Source of the DNA: Crocodylus rhombifer
Taxonomy: Eukaryota; Chordata; Crocodylia; Crocodylidae
Length of the DNA stretch: 64,000 nucleotides
Assembly: GCA_038503035.1 (NCBI GenBank)
Contig: JAVSML010024605.1
Span: 1-64,000 of the forward strand
Reading direction: 5' to 3'
Positions 22,885-34,198 of the stretch are shown here, piece after piece. Every line of letters begins with the position of its first letter. The first letter of the stretch is position 1. Below the pieces are notes generated by a model, which was given only the letters and a program-made list of their open reading frames with translations, was not told the origin of the DNA and searched no databases. The translations under genes and the position numbers were made by a program.

Positions 22885-24492
22885 TAGAATCATAGAATCA
22901 ATGAGTGGGAAGGGACCTAGACAGATCATCTAGTCTGACCCCCTGCCATGGGCAGGAAGGAGCACTGGGGGTGGCAGGGGTCATAAGACCCCAGCCAGGT
23001 GACTATCCAGTCTCCTCTTGAAGATCTCCAGGGAAGGTGAGAGCACCACCTCTCTGGGAAGCTTATTCCAGGCTCGGGCCACCCTCACAGTGAAGTAGTT
23101 CTTCCTAATATCTAACCTAAACCTATCCTCCCTCAGCTTGTGGCCATTGTTTCTGGTGACTCCAAGGGGAGCCCTGGTGAACAGACTTTCCCCGAGTCCC
23201 TGCTGGTGGCCCCTGATAATGGTGTAGGCAGTCACAAGATCCCCCTTCAGTCTCCTCTTGTGGAGACTGAAGAGATTCAGGTCCCTCAGCCTCTCCTCAT
23301 AGGGCTGGCCACGGAGGCCCTCAGCCAGATGAGTGGCCCTCCTCTGGACCCTCTCCAGGTTCTCCATGTCCTTCTTGAAGTGCAGCGCCCAGAACTGGAC
23401 ACAGCACTCCAGCTGCGGCCTGACCAGCACCGCATAGAGGGGGAGCAAGACATCTCTGGACCTGTTTGTGATGCCCCTGTTGATGCAGGACAGGGTGCGG
23501 TTGGCTCTGCCTATTGCTTTGTCGCATTGGCGACTCATATTTATCCTGGAGTCAATCCTGACTCCAAGATCCCTCTCTGCCTCTGTGCTACTGAGAGGGT
23601 CAGCCCCTAACTTATAACCATAATGCTGGCTCCCTCTTCCCAGGTGCAGCACCCTGCACTTGTCCTTGTTGAACTGCATCCTTTTCAGATCCGCCCACTT
23701 CTCCAACCTATCCAGGTCTGCCTGGATGCGGTCCCTGCCTGCAGGTGTATTCACTTTACCCCACAGCTTGGTGTCATCAGCGAACTTGGACAAGGGTGTG
23801 GAGAGCACCCTGTTCAAGTTGCTAATGAAGATGTTGAACAGCACCGGCCCAAGGACCGAGCCCTGGGGGACTCCGCTGCCCATGCCCCCCCACGTCGACA
23901 TTGACCCGTCCACCACCACCCTCTGGGTGCGCCCCTGGAGCCAGTTTGCCACCCGTGTGACTGCATTCATCAATGCCGCAGTCCCTCAGCTTGCCCACCA
24001 GAATTGGGTGGGACACTGTGTTGAAGGCCTTCTGGAAGGCCAAGAAGATGACGTTGACTTCCTCCTTCCCATCTAAGCTCTTTGTTACCTGGTCATAGAA
24101 AGAGACCAGGTTGGTCAGGCAGGATCAGGCCTGGCACAAACCTGTGCTGGTTACCCCTCAACATCCCTTCCCCTGCAGGGCTCTCACAAGTGTGGCCCTT
24201 GATAATTTTTTCAAAGACCTTCCCCAGGCTAGAAGTGAGGCTGACTGGCCTGTAGTTGCCAGGCTCTTTCTTCCTCCCTTTGGAAAAGGGCCAATGTGGT
24301 CCCTATTTTCAGCCCTCAGGGACTTGGCCTGAGCACCAGGAGTCCCTGAGCAGCCGTGCCAATGGCTCCACAATGACACCAGCCAATTCCCTCAGCACCC
24401 ATGGATGAAAGTCATCCGGACGCGCAGATTTGGACACACATAAGCCCTCCAGGTAATCCTTAACTAGGTCTGAACTAACAGTTGGGGGACTC
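22885..24492 (-). pseudogene. CR1 LINE, 5'-truncated RT domain and 3' end
   Basis: The longest frame (23973 down to 22981, 330 codons) holds [20 protein letters not shown] (motif B), FADDTKLWGKV (motif C) and the full C-terminus (LVRPQLECCVQFW, RRLKGDLVTAYTII, RRLDSHLAGVL). Motif A (KAFNTVSHP) is in another frame at about 24030, and more 5' RT sequence up to 24490 is also shifted. The 3' end at 22885 reads, on the - strand, toward CTATGATTCTA. The 330-codon intact stretch suggests this copy is younger than most others here. Endonuclease and ORF1 are absent. The 5' truncation point abuts a GT microsatellite. Confidence 0.93.
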
Positions 24493-24507
24493 GCATATAT
24501 ACTGTGT

Positions 24508-24510
<3 letters not shown>

Positions 24511-24561
<51 letters not shown>

Positions 24562-24610
24562 CAATATAGTGTGTGTGTGTATACAATATAGTGTGTGTGT
24601 GTGTGTGTAT
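24511..24610. repeat. Compound (GT)n microsatellite
   Basis: About 24 GT units, then (GT)n blocks separated by two copies of ATACAATATA. Likely length-polymorphic. Confidence 0.93.
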
Positions 24611-27431
24611 TGTTGTCATATATACAGATTTACTTGGTTTGGTCTGTAATATATATGTATTTCAAGACTCATAGGTAGGGCCCGACTGAAGTCATGGTGG
24701 AAATAGCATGCACTGTGGTTCCTTTAATCTTCCATGTTCCCCTGCGTATCCCCCTTACTGACTGGAGGGTCCCCTCTTGCAGCTTGCTCCTGATCAGCAG
24801 GGAAGCCAAAATAACTGTTTTAAACATGGCACCATTTTTGCCTCTCCGCTAGTCAGAAGGAAGCAGCAGGGTCATGCTAGGTTTTCAGCAGGTAAATAAA
24901 GCAAAGATTCAATTGATGCTGACCATAATTTTTCCATGAAAGAAGGTCTGGGATCTGGGCTGTTAAGGGCAATGCTGGATCAAAATCTGTGCATTTTAGC
25001 TGAGAAGAGAGCTTCTCATGATTGTGCTCACAGACGTAGACAATGTAGAGAAGGAAGCTACCCAATTCAAATATTCAGGGGACTAAACCAGATATGTTTA
25101 GTTCACTGGAAGACAATGGAATGGGGAATGTGACATCTAGAGGCATGACTGGAAACTAGAATGGTGAGGAGATGCAGACTGGATGAGCCAGTGTGATGGA
25201 GGTGCCAAGACTAAGACAACAAAATCAAGGAAAGGAGACTGGGCCTGCTTAGGTGAAGAGTTGAGTGTAACAGGTTAGGGGATGATAGACAAGAGAGCCT
25301 GCACCCAGTCCTTCCAGGGACTGGATTGGAACTCCAGTATTCCTTAGTGTCACCCATAGTTCTTCTACTGATGGCTGTGAAAATCTCTTAAGTGTTCTAC
25401 TCCTACTGTCCTCAGTGCTGGCCTATGTTAAGAGTAACAATTTACTAATGGTATCAAGTATTTTGTTGACTCAAATGAGAAGTTATCTGGCAACTGTCAT
25501 AAACACAAAGCGTAAGATTGGGGTTATACTCCAAGGACAGTGCATTACCATGTTCTTTTCTCTAGCTAAATTTTCTGTGTGCTCCTTTTTATGATGGAGG
25601 CATTAGTGCTACTTTTTCCATTACAGGAGGGACACCACTGGATGTTTTTATGTAGCTTTCTGTTCTGTTCCCCGGAAACAGTTTCTCTGGTGGTTGACAG
25701 AGTATCTTATAACTATTTAATACTTCTAGCCTAATTGAGTGCATCCTTTTTCTGTATCCTTTCAGTCACAAATCACTAGTTCACTTAGATTTGGTTTCTG
25801 TTCTCTCCTTATTATAGTCTTCCTCGTCACTGATAGTTCTTCTGGGCTGTCATGTAATGACTTCCCAAAGTTAGTTGTTCAAGGAATTTCACGACTGTAG
25901 CTTGCAAGAAAATTAAATTTGTACTTCCAGGACTACACCAGAAGCTTCTGTTCTTTGGCAGAAGGGAAATTGTTTCGGAGTAGTTGATTGATCATCAATA
26001 TCCACAGCCTGGTAAAGTCACTTATTTAAATGGAAGGAACTATACTGAAACTCCCTTGCTGTAGCTATATTTGTTGGGTCTATTGAGTGTTCACTTGGCA
26101 AATGACTTAATAAATTAGTTTTTCTTGCTTGACTCCACCCCTTGCCAAAGTCTTTTCTCTGTCCTTCCAGTTCATTTATATTAAAACCTGACATCCCCAG
26201 GTTTCTTAGCATGTTAGAATTTAGGACTGATTTGGATCCTAAAATGAAGGGAATTGATAGGAAAGCCTGTTGTATTTCATTTTAACTGTGGTTGAGAGTG
26301 AGATTGATGACACAGTGAGAGCAATTTCATTTGCAAATTGAAAGTTTATTAGGCTATGCAATAGCAAAGACTTATTTGGATCATTAAAGACAGTGCCTAC
26401 ATAGGCTTCAGTTCAGGGGGAAAATAGGTCTGCTGGCCAAGCTTTTGTGTTCCCCTGGGAGTTGAGCTTCAAGAAAGTTCAAATTTAAAAGTCCAAAAGT
26501 AGAAGTCCAAATTTCCCTCTAGCCTATGCCCAGTATTTACAGATGGCTGGTCCCAGTATTTTAACAAATGCTCTGTGCTTGGTTTTATTTACATTTATCT
26601 GTTTTGGTGAAACTTTAAGAACTGGATTTAACTAGATTTCTTATGGACCTGGAAGATGTCAGTTAGTTGAGATTTACATTCTTGGGAAAGCAGGGAGGAT
26701 TCCTTATCTCCTTTCCTTTTCTATTTTTGAATGCTGTTAACACTGGTCTGTTATCTCTTTACTTTAGTTTATGGTTTGACAAGATGGCTTTTTTTTACAA
26801 CTTGCCTAAGCATTTTAACAAAAATACATCTGTTATAGCCTTCAATATAATAGCATTCAGTACATTTGGTTATACCAGTTACTATTTCTAATTATTTTAA
26901 GACAAAGCTACAATATTGAATATTTGGATTATTTGAGATGTGGTTCTTCCTTATAGTGTTTCCTTCTAGGCCTTGTACTCTATTTGATTGTGCCCAGTAA
27001 AACATGAATGGCTTTCTTTTTGCTTTGCTGGCCAAGCTAGCTGTTGCATATGTGAAGGTTCATGCTATGGTCACTCAGACATAGGTTTCCAAGGCCCTTT
27101 GCCTTAGCTACATTTCTGCAGCTTAGGCCTGAGCCTTTTGAAAATGGACAAGGCCAGCAATAGCACATAGCATTGCTTTATGAGCCATGTGACACTTGAA
27201 TATGTGATGGCCATATACTGCAGTTACTTGCGAACAGCTTAATCATGCACTCCATAACACTTAGGAGAGAAATGAAAAAATATTCAGAATGTTAGTGAAC
27301 TAAAATTGCGTAAATCCACAAAAATGGACAAGGGATATATTTAACCAATGACAAACTCATGATTGTGATGTGACCTAGTTGTAGTTGAATGGTTTATAGG
27401 ATGTTTCTGTACAAAAACCAAACACGCTTTT
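24611..27431. other. Intronic DNA, no gene seen
   Basis: AT-rich single-copy-looking intron. No transposon or coding signal could be supported. Confidence 0.55.
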
Positions 27432-27600
27432 GAGTCTAAAGCCTAGTGGTTAGGCCATTCTCCTGGGAAGTGGGAGCCTGAGGTCTGAACCCTGGTCTCC
27501 TGCTTCCTGGGTGGCATTCCTAAAGCTGTTGAGTGTTTATGTTCCTTATGCAGTGAATGGGAAAAGTTAGGGCAGCCAGGGCTCCAACCACTCAACAACT
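27432..27600 (+). repeat. tRNA-derived SINE
   Basis: A pol III A box-like TAGTGGTTAGG at 27444-27454 and a degenerate B box GGTCTGAACCC at 27482-27492 sit 27 bp apart end to start, close to tRNA spacing. The intervening CATTCTCCTGGGAAGTGGGA is typical of amniote tRNA-type SINEs. The family name and right end are uncertain. Confidence 0.65.
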
Positions 27601-29097
27601 ATATAAAAGGTGGGTGATTTAATATAAACTATCTTTTCAAAAGTAGAGCATTATCCATTCACCTGTTTTTATAGTGTTGACTTGAGTGCTGAAGGCCAGT
27701 AAATAATTTCAGGCTGTCAATGCTGATTGGGATCTACACAAGAGCCTGATAAAGGCCTGCATGTAGGTGCTTTAAGTGGTAGTGGGTAGGAGTAGACTTC
27801 CTGTTGGCTGGCTTAGGCACCTTCCCCCATCTGCATGTTGGTTGCAACCAAACTCATTTTAGCTGCCTGTCTTTGTCTATTTGCTATATAAGGAACATAG
27901 CTTTCTGAATGACATTCCTGGTAACTAAGTTTGGCATGACAGCTTTGAGCATCACAACACCTATGTCCCTTTGTGGATCTGGGCCTGAGCTGTTGTAATA
28001 TTCTCCATGGAGTGGGGTTGGGCTGGAACTGTAACAAACGTTCATGACTATGCTTGGATTCAAGAATGCTGGGCATAGTATAAATATTTGGGCAAAACAG
28101 CGTGGGCAGTAGAAATGGCAGTGGCTGGGTTGGAAGCAACAGTGCCCTGCTTTAGACTGTTCATTTTGGTTTGCCATTGGTAAAATTGTGCCAACCCTTT
28201 AACATAGCAGAAAAAAATAATTTTCAAAATCAAGGTATAGGGGGCTTTTGGAGTAAAGGTGGGGTATTCACAAAGCTCATTTTTGTAAACACTGACTTTT
28301 AGGGTTGTATAGATTTCAGAGTTTTGCCTTCTGATATTAAATTGTGGCATGGATTAAATCACTTCATTAATTTGATGACAGCTAATTTTGGGAGTTTCAA
28401 AATGTTGTCCAAATATAGCTTTGCAACTTTCAAATGTTGTGGTTCTTAGTAGCCTTTGATGCATCTTGAGCAGTGACTCCTCAAACATGAAGACAGCTGA
28501 AACATGAAAACAGGACTTTTAGCTTTTGAAGCTATAGCTCCCTATTAATGATGTAAGTGACTGCAACCTGTTACAGTGCACATAGAAAAGGAGCAGCATT
28601 TTAACTCCGCAAAAGTTGCCAGTGCAGCTGTTCCATGGGGCAAAAAGTGGGGAAGAGCCCTCCATTTTTTTTAAAGTAGATTATTGCCAAATGTAGCTTT
28701 TTGTGGTGAATGGGAGTGAGAGTTGCTTTTATGCAACCACGGTGAAGTACAAGACTGAGGTCTTTTCTCTTGAAACTTTTGAGCAGATAGGCAATTGTAC
28801 TGGCATGGGTTATAGGTTATTCATGATTGCCTCAGAAAGGTGAATACTGTTATGTTTCATGTACAAATAAAACACTGAGGCAAAATTGAGTTTTACTCTA
28901 GAATTTGAAACACAATTTATTGTATCATGAGTTTGGGAGCTGGGACCAATTTCTATACTCGCATGCTTTCTGTGGAATTGAATTTGAGGGTGTGGATTGG
29001 CCTTTAATAAACCAGCACAGAATGTGGCCTCTGCTCTCAAGTTGGGGGGAGGGTAACAGTTGCCATTTCTTTTAAGAAAACAGCCCCCTTACTAGCA
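27601..29097. other. Intronic DNA, no gene seen
   Basis: No coding signal beyond chance frames. No repeat family was recognised. Confidence 0.5.
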
Positions 29098-29124
29098 TTT
29101 TTTTTTTTTTTTTTTTTTTTTTAG
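29098..29124 (+). promoter_or_regulatory. MAN1A2: Intron 1 polypyrimidine tract and 3' splice site
   Basis: Twenty-five T in a row (29098-29122) run directly into the AG acceptor at 29123-29124. The tract is a U-rich U2AF binding site with no C at all. It is also a homopolymer that may vary in length between individuals or be misassembled. Confidence 0.9.
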
Positions 29125-29380
29125 AGAAGAGGAGGAACGTCTGAGAAATAAAATCCAAGCGGACCATGAAAAAGCTTTGGAGGAGGCAAAAGAGAAGTTA
29201 AAGAAATCTCGAGATGAAATTCAAGCTGAGATTCAGACTGAAAAGAACAAAGTAGCCCAAGAGATGAAAAAGAAAGATGACAAGCCACTGCCACCTGTAC
29301 CTTTACCAAATCTCATAGGGATAAATGGTGGAGAACCAGAAGATCTTGACATCCGAGAGAAGAGGAACAAAATTAAGGAG
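29125..29380 (+). CDS. MAN1A2: MAN1A2 coding exon 2 (stem region)
   Basis: Joined to exon 1 (AG + A = Arg), the exon reads REEEERLRNKIQADHEKALE and on to PLPPVPLPNLIGI and IREKRNKIKE, 86 codons in all counting the split one. It encodes the lumenal stem: a charged, heptad-like helical stretch up to about KKKDDK, a proline-rich linker, and the start of the lead-in to the GH47 barrel. The donor GAG|GTAATG at 29380/29381 leaves the frame in phase 0. The catalytic residues of the mannosidase lie in later exons outside this window. If unspliced, the frame stays open to 29488, adding about 35 mostly hydrophobic residues. Confidence 0.95.
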
Positions 29381-29718
29381 GTAATGGGCATAGCATGGTA
29401 CTATTGGTGGTTGAATGTGATAAGAGTTGCTTTATTTGTATGTTCTGTTGGTGGTTTTATGACCATTTTGTGTAAGATTACATACTGAAAATGAATATGG
29501 CCAACTTAAAAGCCTATTTGAAAATAAGCCCATGTAAGGTACTCAGAACTCTGGTTTGCAGTCAGAAATAACATGGGAATATGGATATCATATTGGGCTT
29601 TTCCTGCATTGAGTGTTCAGTTCTTTAGGTTTTCATAGATTTCATAGACATTAGGGCTGGAAGGACCTTGGGAGATCGAGTCCAGCCCCCTGCCCAAAGG
29701 GCAGGAAGTCAGCTGGGG

Positions 29719-30260
29719 TCATAGGATCCCAGCAAGATAAGCATCCAATTTACTCTTGAAGGTGTTCAATGTAGGTGCTTGAACCACCTCCGCTGGCAGA
29801 CTGTTCCAGACCTTGGGGGCTCGGACAGTAAAGAAATTCTTCCTTATGTCCAGCCTGAAACGGTCTTGCAGGAGTTTGTGACCGTTTGACCTCATCATCC
29901 CTTGGGGCGCTCTGGTGAACAAACGTTCCCCCAGATCCTGGTGGTCACCCCTAATAAACTTATGGTGGCCATCAGATCACCCCTGAGCCTGCGCTTTTCC
30001 AGGCTAAAGAGTCCCATGGCTCTCAGCCTGTCATCGTAAGATCTGTTTTCCTGACCTCTGATCATGCGTGTGGCTCTCCTCTGGACTCTCTCAAGCTTCT
30101 CCACATCCTTTTTGAATTGTGGAGCCCAAAACTGGATGCAGTACTCCAGCTGCGGCCTCACCAAGGCCGAGTACAAGGGGAGAATGACATCCCGGGATTT
30201 GCTCGAGAAGCATCTATGGATGCAAGCCAGCATTTTGGTCGCTTTTACTAGCTGCAGCAT
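29719..30260 (-). pseudogene. CR1-A ORF2 C-terminal fragments
   Basis: Two frames cover the C-terminal region after the RT. The frame 30260-29895 reads [20 protein letters not shown], then [13 protein letters not shown], then KRRLRGDLM. The frame 29922-29719 reads [20 protein letters not shown] and ends LDAYLAGIL with the natural ORF2 stop at 29719. Frameshifts at about 30240 and 29940 separate them from each other and from the RT frame. The homologous region at 55735-56121 is uninterrupted, which shows the correct layout. Confidence 0.9.
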
Positions 30261-31272
30261 CGCATTGGAGGCTCATGTTCATCTTGTGGTCAATGGTGAC
30301 CCCCAAGTCTCTTTCTTCTGTAGTGCTATCCAACGTAGCACTACCGAGCCTATAAGGATGCTGCAGGTTTTTCCTCCCAAGGTGGAGAACCTTGCATTTT
30401 TCGGTGTTAAACACCATGAGGTTCTCGTCTGCCCATTTGCTGAGCTTGTCCAGGTCAGCCTGGATCACCCGCCTATCTTCTGGCGTGGATGCTTTGCCCC
30501 AAAGTTTGGTGTCATCGGCGAACTTGGCCAGTCCGCTTCTGACTGCGATGTCCACATCATTAATGAAGATGTTGAACAGGATGGGTCCCAGGACAGAGCC
30601 TTGAGGGACCCCACTGGTCACAGGGTACCACGATGAGTGACTGCTATTGATTACAACCCTTTGGGTCCGACCACGGAGCCAGTTTCCCAGCCAGCGGATC
30701 ATGGTGGAGCCAAGGCCACAACTGGCCAGTTTGGCCAAGAGGTGATCGTGGGATACCAGATCAAAGGCTTTTTTGAAGTCAAGATATATGACATCAATCT
30801 CTTCTCCCTTGTCCAGGTGATGGGTCACCTGGTCATAGAAGGAAATGAGATTGGTCAAACAAGACCTACCTGCAACAAACCCGTGCTGGCTATCCCTTAG
30901 GATGTTAGCCTGGGCCAGTCCATCAAGGATGGCCTCCTTAATAAACTTTTCTAAGATCTTCCCCAGGATAGAAGTCAGGCTAATGGGCCTGTAGTTAGCC
31001 GGATCCACTCTCCTCCCTTTCTTGAAGATCGGCACCACATTGGCCTTCTTCCAGTCTTCGGGCACTACACCAAAGCGCCAGGAGTTTTCAAAGATCCGTG
31101 CCAGGGGCTGGGCTATGATGCTCGCCAGCTCCTTGAGTACCCCAGGGTGCAGATTGTTAGGGCTGGCTGACTTGAAGGTATCCAGCTTCTCAAGGTGTTC
31201 CTTCACAAGGTCAGCATTTATGGAGGGTAGGGGATCCCCATCACCCGGATCTCCCTGTCCCATAGCAGGCAT
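30214..31272 (-). pseudogene. CR1-A ORF2 reverse transcriptase domain
   Basis: A 352-codon frame with a complete-looking RT core: KKANVVPIFKKGRRVDPANY (about residues 76-94), motif A YLDFKKAFD with Asp165, motif [11 protein letters not shown] at 221-230, and motif C FADD at 251-254. The thumb follows with ADLDKLSKWADENLMVFN. The catalytic aspartates are all present. It is cut off from the endonuclease by a frameshift at about 31345 and from the C-terminus by another at about 30240, so the ORF2 protein cannot be made in one piece. Confidence 0.92.
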
Positions 31273-31316
31273 GGGCGTCCCACGGGACTGATGAAAGACT
31301 GACGCAAAGTACCTAT

Positions 31317-32507
31317 TTAATAGGTTGGCTTTTTCCTGGGCGTCAGTTGCCCCATCTGGTTTAGCAGGGGTCCAACATTGCCCTTGCTTTTCCTCTGGCT
31401 CCCCACATACCTGAAAAAGGACTTTTTGTTGTCCTTGATGCTCGAAGCTAGTTGGAGTTCAGTTGCAGCCTTGGCTTTCCTGGGTTGCTCCCTGCAGGAC
31501 CAGACCAGCGCAGAATAATCCTCCTTGGAGGTGAATCCCATCCTCCATCCTTTGTAGGCTTTCCTTTTTAGCCGCAGGAGGTCCGCTAGGTCCCTAGAGA
31601 GCCAGGAGGGCTGCTGTGCCTTCTTGCTGCCTTTCCTCCGTGTTGGAATAGATTTAGCTTGTGCATTGAGGATCGCTTCCTTGAGAAGCAACCACTCTTC
31701 TTGAACTCCCATCTCCCTGGGGTCACAGTCCCTGAGGGCCTGACCGACAAGCCTCTTGAGCTTGTCAAAGTCGGCTTTTCTGAAGTCAAGGACTTCTGTG
31801 CTGCTGACTGACTTGCCAGCTTTATGGCGGATGGTGAAGGTGATCAGCTCGTGGTCGCTGTCACCCAGCTTCCCATCGATCACTAGGTCGCCAATTAGGT
31901 TGTCCCCCGTAGCCAGTACCAGGTCGAGCAGCGCTTTGCCTCTCGTTGGCCCATAGACTTCTTGAGTCAGGTAGAGGTCATCCACACATGAGAGAAAGCT
32001 TTGCGACTGCTCGGATTTTGCTGAATGATCTTCCCAGGAGATGTCCGGGTAATTGAAGTCGCCCATGACAACCAAGGTCCTGGAGCAAGCGGCCTCAGTC
32101 AGTTCCCGGGCAAACTCCTGGTCAAACTCAGGCTTTTGAGTGGGAGGTCTGTAGTAGACTCCCACCGTTGTGTCCCCTGTGCCGTTTTTCCCACGAATTT
32201 TTACCCAGAGGGTCTCTAGCTGTCCATGCCGGTCACCAGCATCAGCTTGCAGGGACATGTAGCTTTCCTTCACATAGAGAGCTACACCCCCGCCCTTTTT
32301 GTCAACACGATCCCTCATGTACAGGGTATAGTCCTCTATACCCGTGGTCCAGTCATGGGTGGAGTCCCACCAGGTCTCCGTTATCCCAATGACGTCATAA
32401 TTCTTTGCACTGAGCAGGAGGACGAGCTCCTCCTGCTTGTTACCCAGGCTCCTGGCATTAGTGTACAGGCAGGCAAGTGTGCCCTTGGGGGCTCTTGCCT
32501 TGCCCAC
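31317..32507 (-). pseudogene. CR1-A ORF2 endonuclease domain
   Basis: A 396-codon frame holding a full APE-type endonuclease: LYTNARS with Asn18, ITETWWD with Glu44, GVYYRPP at 116-122, VMGDFNY with Asp150 and Asn152, LLDLVLAT, and SDHELI with Asp218/His219. These are the metal-binding and catalytic positions of this family, and all are kept. A linker (KGSKKAQQPSWLSRDLADLL...) follows. The frame ends PRKKPTY-stop near 31317, where a one-base shift would lead into the RT frame (DAQEKANLLNRYFASVF in the next frame). The same break occurs in the copy at 57.4 kb. Confidence 0.92.
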
Positions 32508-32623
32508 AGATTGTGCCAGGGCTGGGGCAGGGGTAGGCTCCCTTAAGTGTCTTGGTCTGCTGGCTTTGCAAGGGCCGTTCAGCGGGCCAGCAGGGGCAGT
32601 AGTCCCCCCATCCCCCAGCGGGC

Positions 32624-33292
32624 TTAGTTTAAAGCCCGGTGGAGCAGGTCAGCCAGCCTGGCTGAGAAGAGCCTCCTCCCCAGGGGAGAGAGGTGGAGGC
32701 CATCTCTTCCCAGCAGCTCGCTGCCTCTCTCTCCAAAGAACGGGCTGTGGTCATGGAAGCCAAAGCCTTCCCGATGACACCAGCTCCGCAGTCTTTGGTT
32801 CACTGCGTGGATCCTCCTCTCCCTCCTCAGCCCGTAGCCCGAGACTGGGAGGATCAATGAAAACACCACCTGAGCTCCCAGACTCCTAAGCTCCGCTCCC
32901 GACTCCTTGTAGCGCCTCATGACCTGGCTGGGGGTGCTCCGAGCTGTGTCATTGGTGCCCACGTGAATAAGGAGCATGGGGTAGTGGTCTGTGGGCCGGA
33001 GGAGCTGCGGGATCCTCTCCACAACGTCTCGGATGCGGGCCCCCGGGAAGCAGCAGACTTCCCGGGCTGAGGGGTCAGGGTGGCAGATAGCCCCCTCAGT
33101 GCCCCGCAGGATGGAGTCTCCCACAACAAACACCTTTTGCTTTGACTTGGGGAGAGTGGGGCCAGTAGCTGCGGTTGAGCCTGGGTTGCCTGCGGGAGCT
33201 CGCAACTGAGCAGGCTCTGCTGGGGCTGCAAGAGGTGCGAACTCCGGCAAGGGAGGGGCCTTGGTGCGGCGGGCCTTGGGGCCCTTGCCCAC
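32624..33292 (-). pseudogene. CR1-A ORF1 esterase (SGNH hydrolase-like) domain
   Basis: A 222-codon open frame with all blocks of the esterase domain found in CR1 ORF1: FVVGDSILRG with Ser60, LIHVGTND at 109-115, and RDGLHLSPLG with Asp197 and His200, giving a complete Ser-Asp-His set. It ends in a natural stop at LADLLHRALN, 117 bp before the first ATG of the ORF2 frame. The domain is thought to act on membranes or lipids or to help RNA-protein particle formation; the exact role is unknown. It looks intact, but the N-terminal part of ORF1 upstream is frameshifted. Confidence 0.9.
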
Positions 33293-33341
33293 CTTGGTCC
33301 ATGCCCCTGACTGGGCAGAGCGGGAGGTCCCAGAGTCCTCC

Positions 33342-33704
33342 TTAGTCGTGGAGGAAGACGGTGCTCTCCCCTGCGGCTCCCGGGGGAGAGACTCCTACTG
33401 CCAGGTCCATCTCCTGCTCGCAGTCCCTGATGGCACGCAGTCTGTGGACTGTGGCCTGGCTCCTCCAGCTGGCGCGCCAGAGACCCCAGTAGGGAGCAGA
33501 CCCCGCAAGGGGAGGGGGCCATGCTCCCGGGCCCCAGAGCCTGAAAAAGGGACAGGCAGCCCCCGCAGCCAAGAGCCAGGGGCTGTGTCTGCGTGGAGCC
33601 CGGAACCATGGGCTCCGTCTGGGTGGCCGTCTCTGAGGTGCCTGATGGGGGGCCGCAGTGCCTGAGGGGACCCTCGGGGTGCGGCGCGTGCCCATCCATG
33701 TCAT
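33342..33704 (-). pseudogene. CR1-A ORF1 N-terminal part, frameshifted
   Basis: By comparison with the related ORF1 at 60819-61253, the N-terminal text ETATQTEPMVPGSTQTQP and ARQLEE is in one frame, and the continuation ATVHRLRAIRDCEQEMDL (parallel to EEVSRLRGIREMEDEIDG) is in another. The shift lies near 33455. The segment corresponds to the short coiled-coil region used for ORF1 self-assembly. Confidence 0.75.
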
Positions 33705-34198
33705 GCCTCTGGTAGGCTGGCTACGACTGGAGCTGACTACTCTGGGGGGTCGCAGGCAGGGTCTTGTGCCCTCCTGCGCCCTGTCCTGCGCTAACTCCGT
33801 GCTAACTCGAGCGCCTGTTTACGCAGCCTGTTCGCGCGGCTCCGGTCGCGTGGCTCCCTGGGGGGCTGGGCCAAGTAGGGGCCTGGGCGGGGGCTTGACC
33901 CGGCCGGCACCAGGCAGCGGCCTCCTCCCAGGGAGCGAGGAGTTAACCCCTTCCCACTGGCTTACCTCCGGCTGTGCTGGGGGTCGGCGGGGGGCTCGGC
34001 GGCTGCTGAGGGGGTGTCTGGGGGCCTTCGGGGGACCGGGGGCGCAGCGGGCTTCATCCGCGCGTCTCTCACCGCTCCAGAGCCTTACTCTCTAAATCAA
34101 AAAGTTGCTATAGCATTCAATACCAGGCAAATGGGATGTGTCCATTTAGTCGCATATGTTTTTAAATACTTGACATAAGACCAAAGGATAAGAACAAA

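Larger units (their letters stand above)
383..29124 (+). other. MAN1A2: MAN1A2 intron 1
   Basis: The intron begins GTAGAT and ends in a long T tract followed by AG. It is about 28.7 kb, mostly AT-rich single-copy-looking DNA broken by CR1, hAT, SINE and simple repeats that are listed separately. No other host exon could be supported in it on either strand. Open frames longer than about 150 codons fall in GC-rich repeats or transposon remnants. Confidence 0.9.
29634..34093 (-). mobile_element. Near full-length CR1 retrotransposon (subfamily A)
   Basis: On the - strand the order is a GC-rich 5' UTR (about 34093-33700), ORF1, ORF2 (endonuclease then RT), and a short 3' UTR ending AGCCCTAATGTCTATGAAAT. 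About 4.45 kb is close to full length for CR1. ORF1 is frameshifted in its N-terminal part but has an intact esterase domain. ORF2 is split by at least three frameshifts. CpG content is high at the 5' end. CR1 elements copy themselves by nicking target DNA and reverse-transcribing their RNA in place. No clear target duplication was seen, as is usual for CR1. Confidence 0.93.

Noticed and set aside
23140..23610. 156-codon open frame on + at 23.1 kb and similar + frames at 30.1, 32.4, 33.3 and 56.1 kb
   Set aside because: These are antisense shadows of CR1 ORF1 and ORF2.
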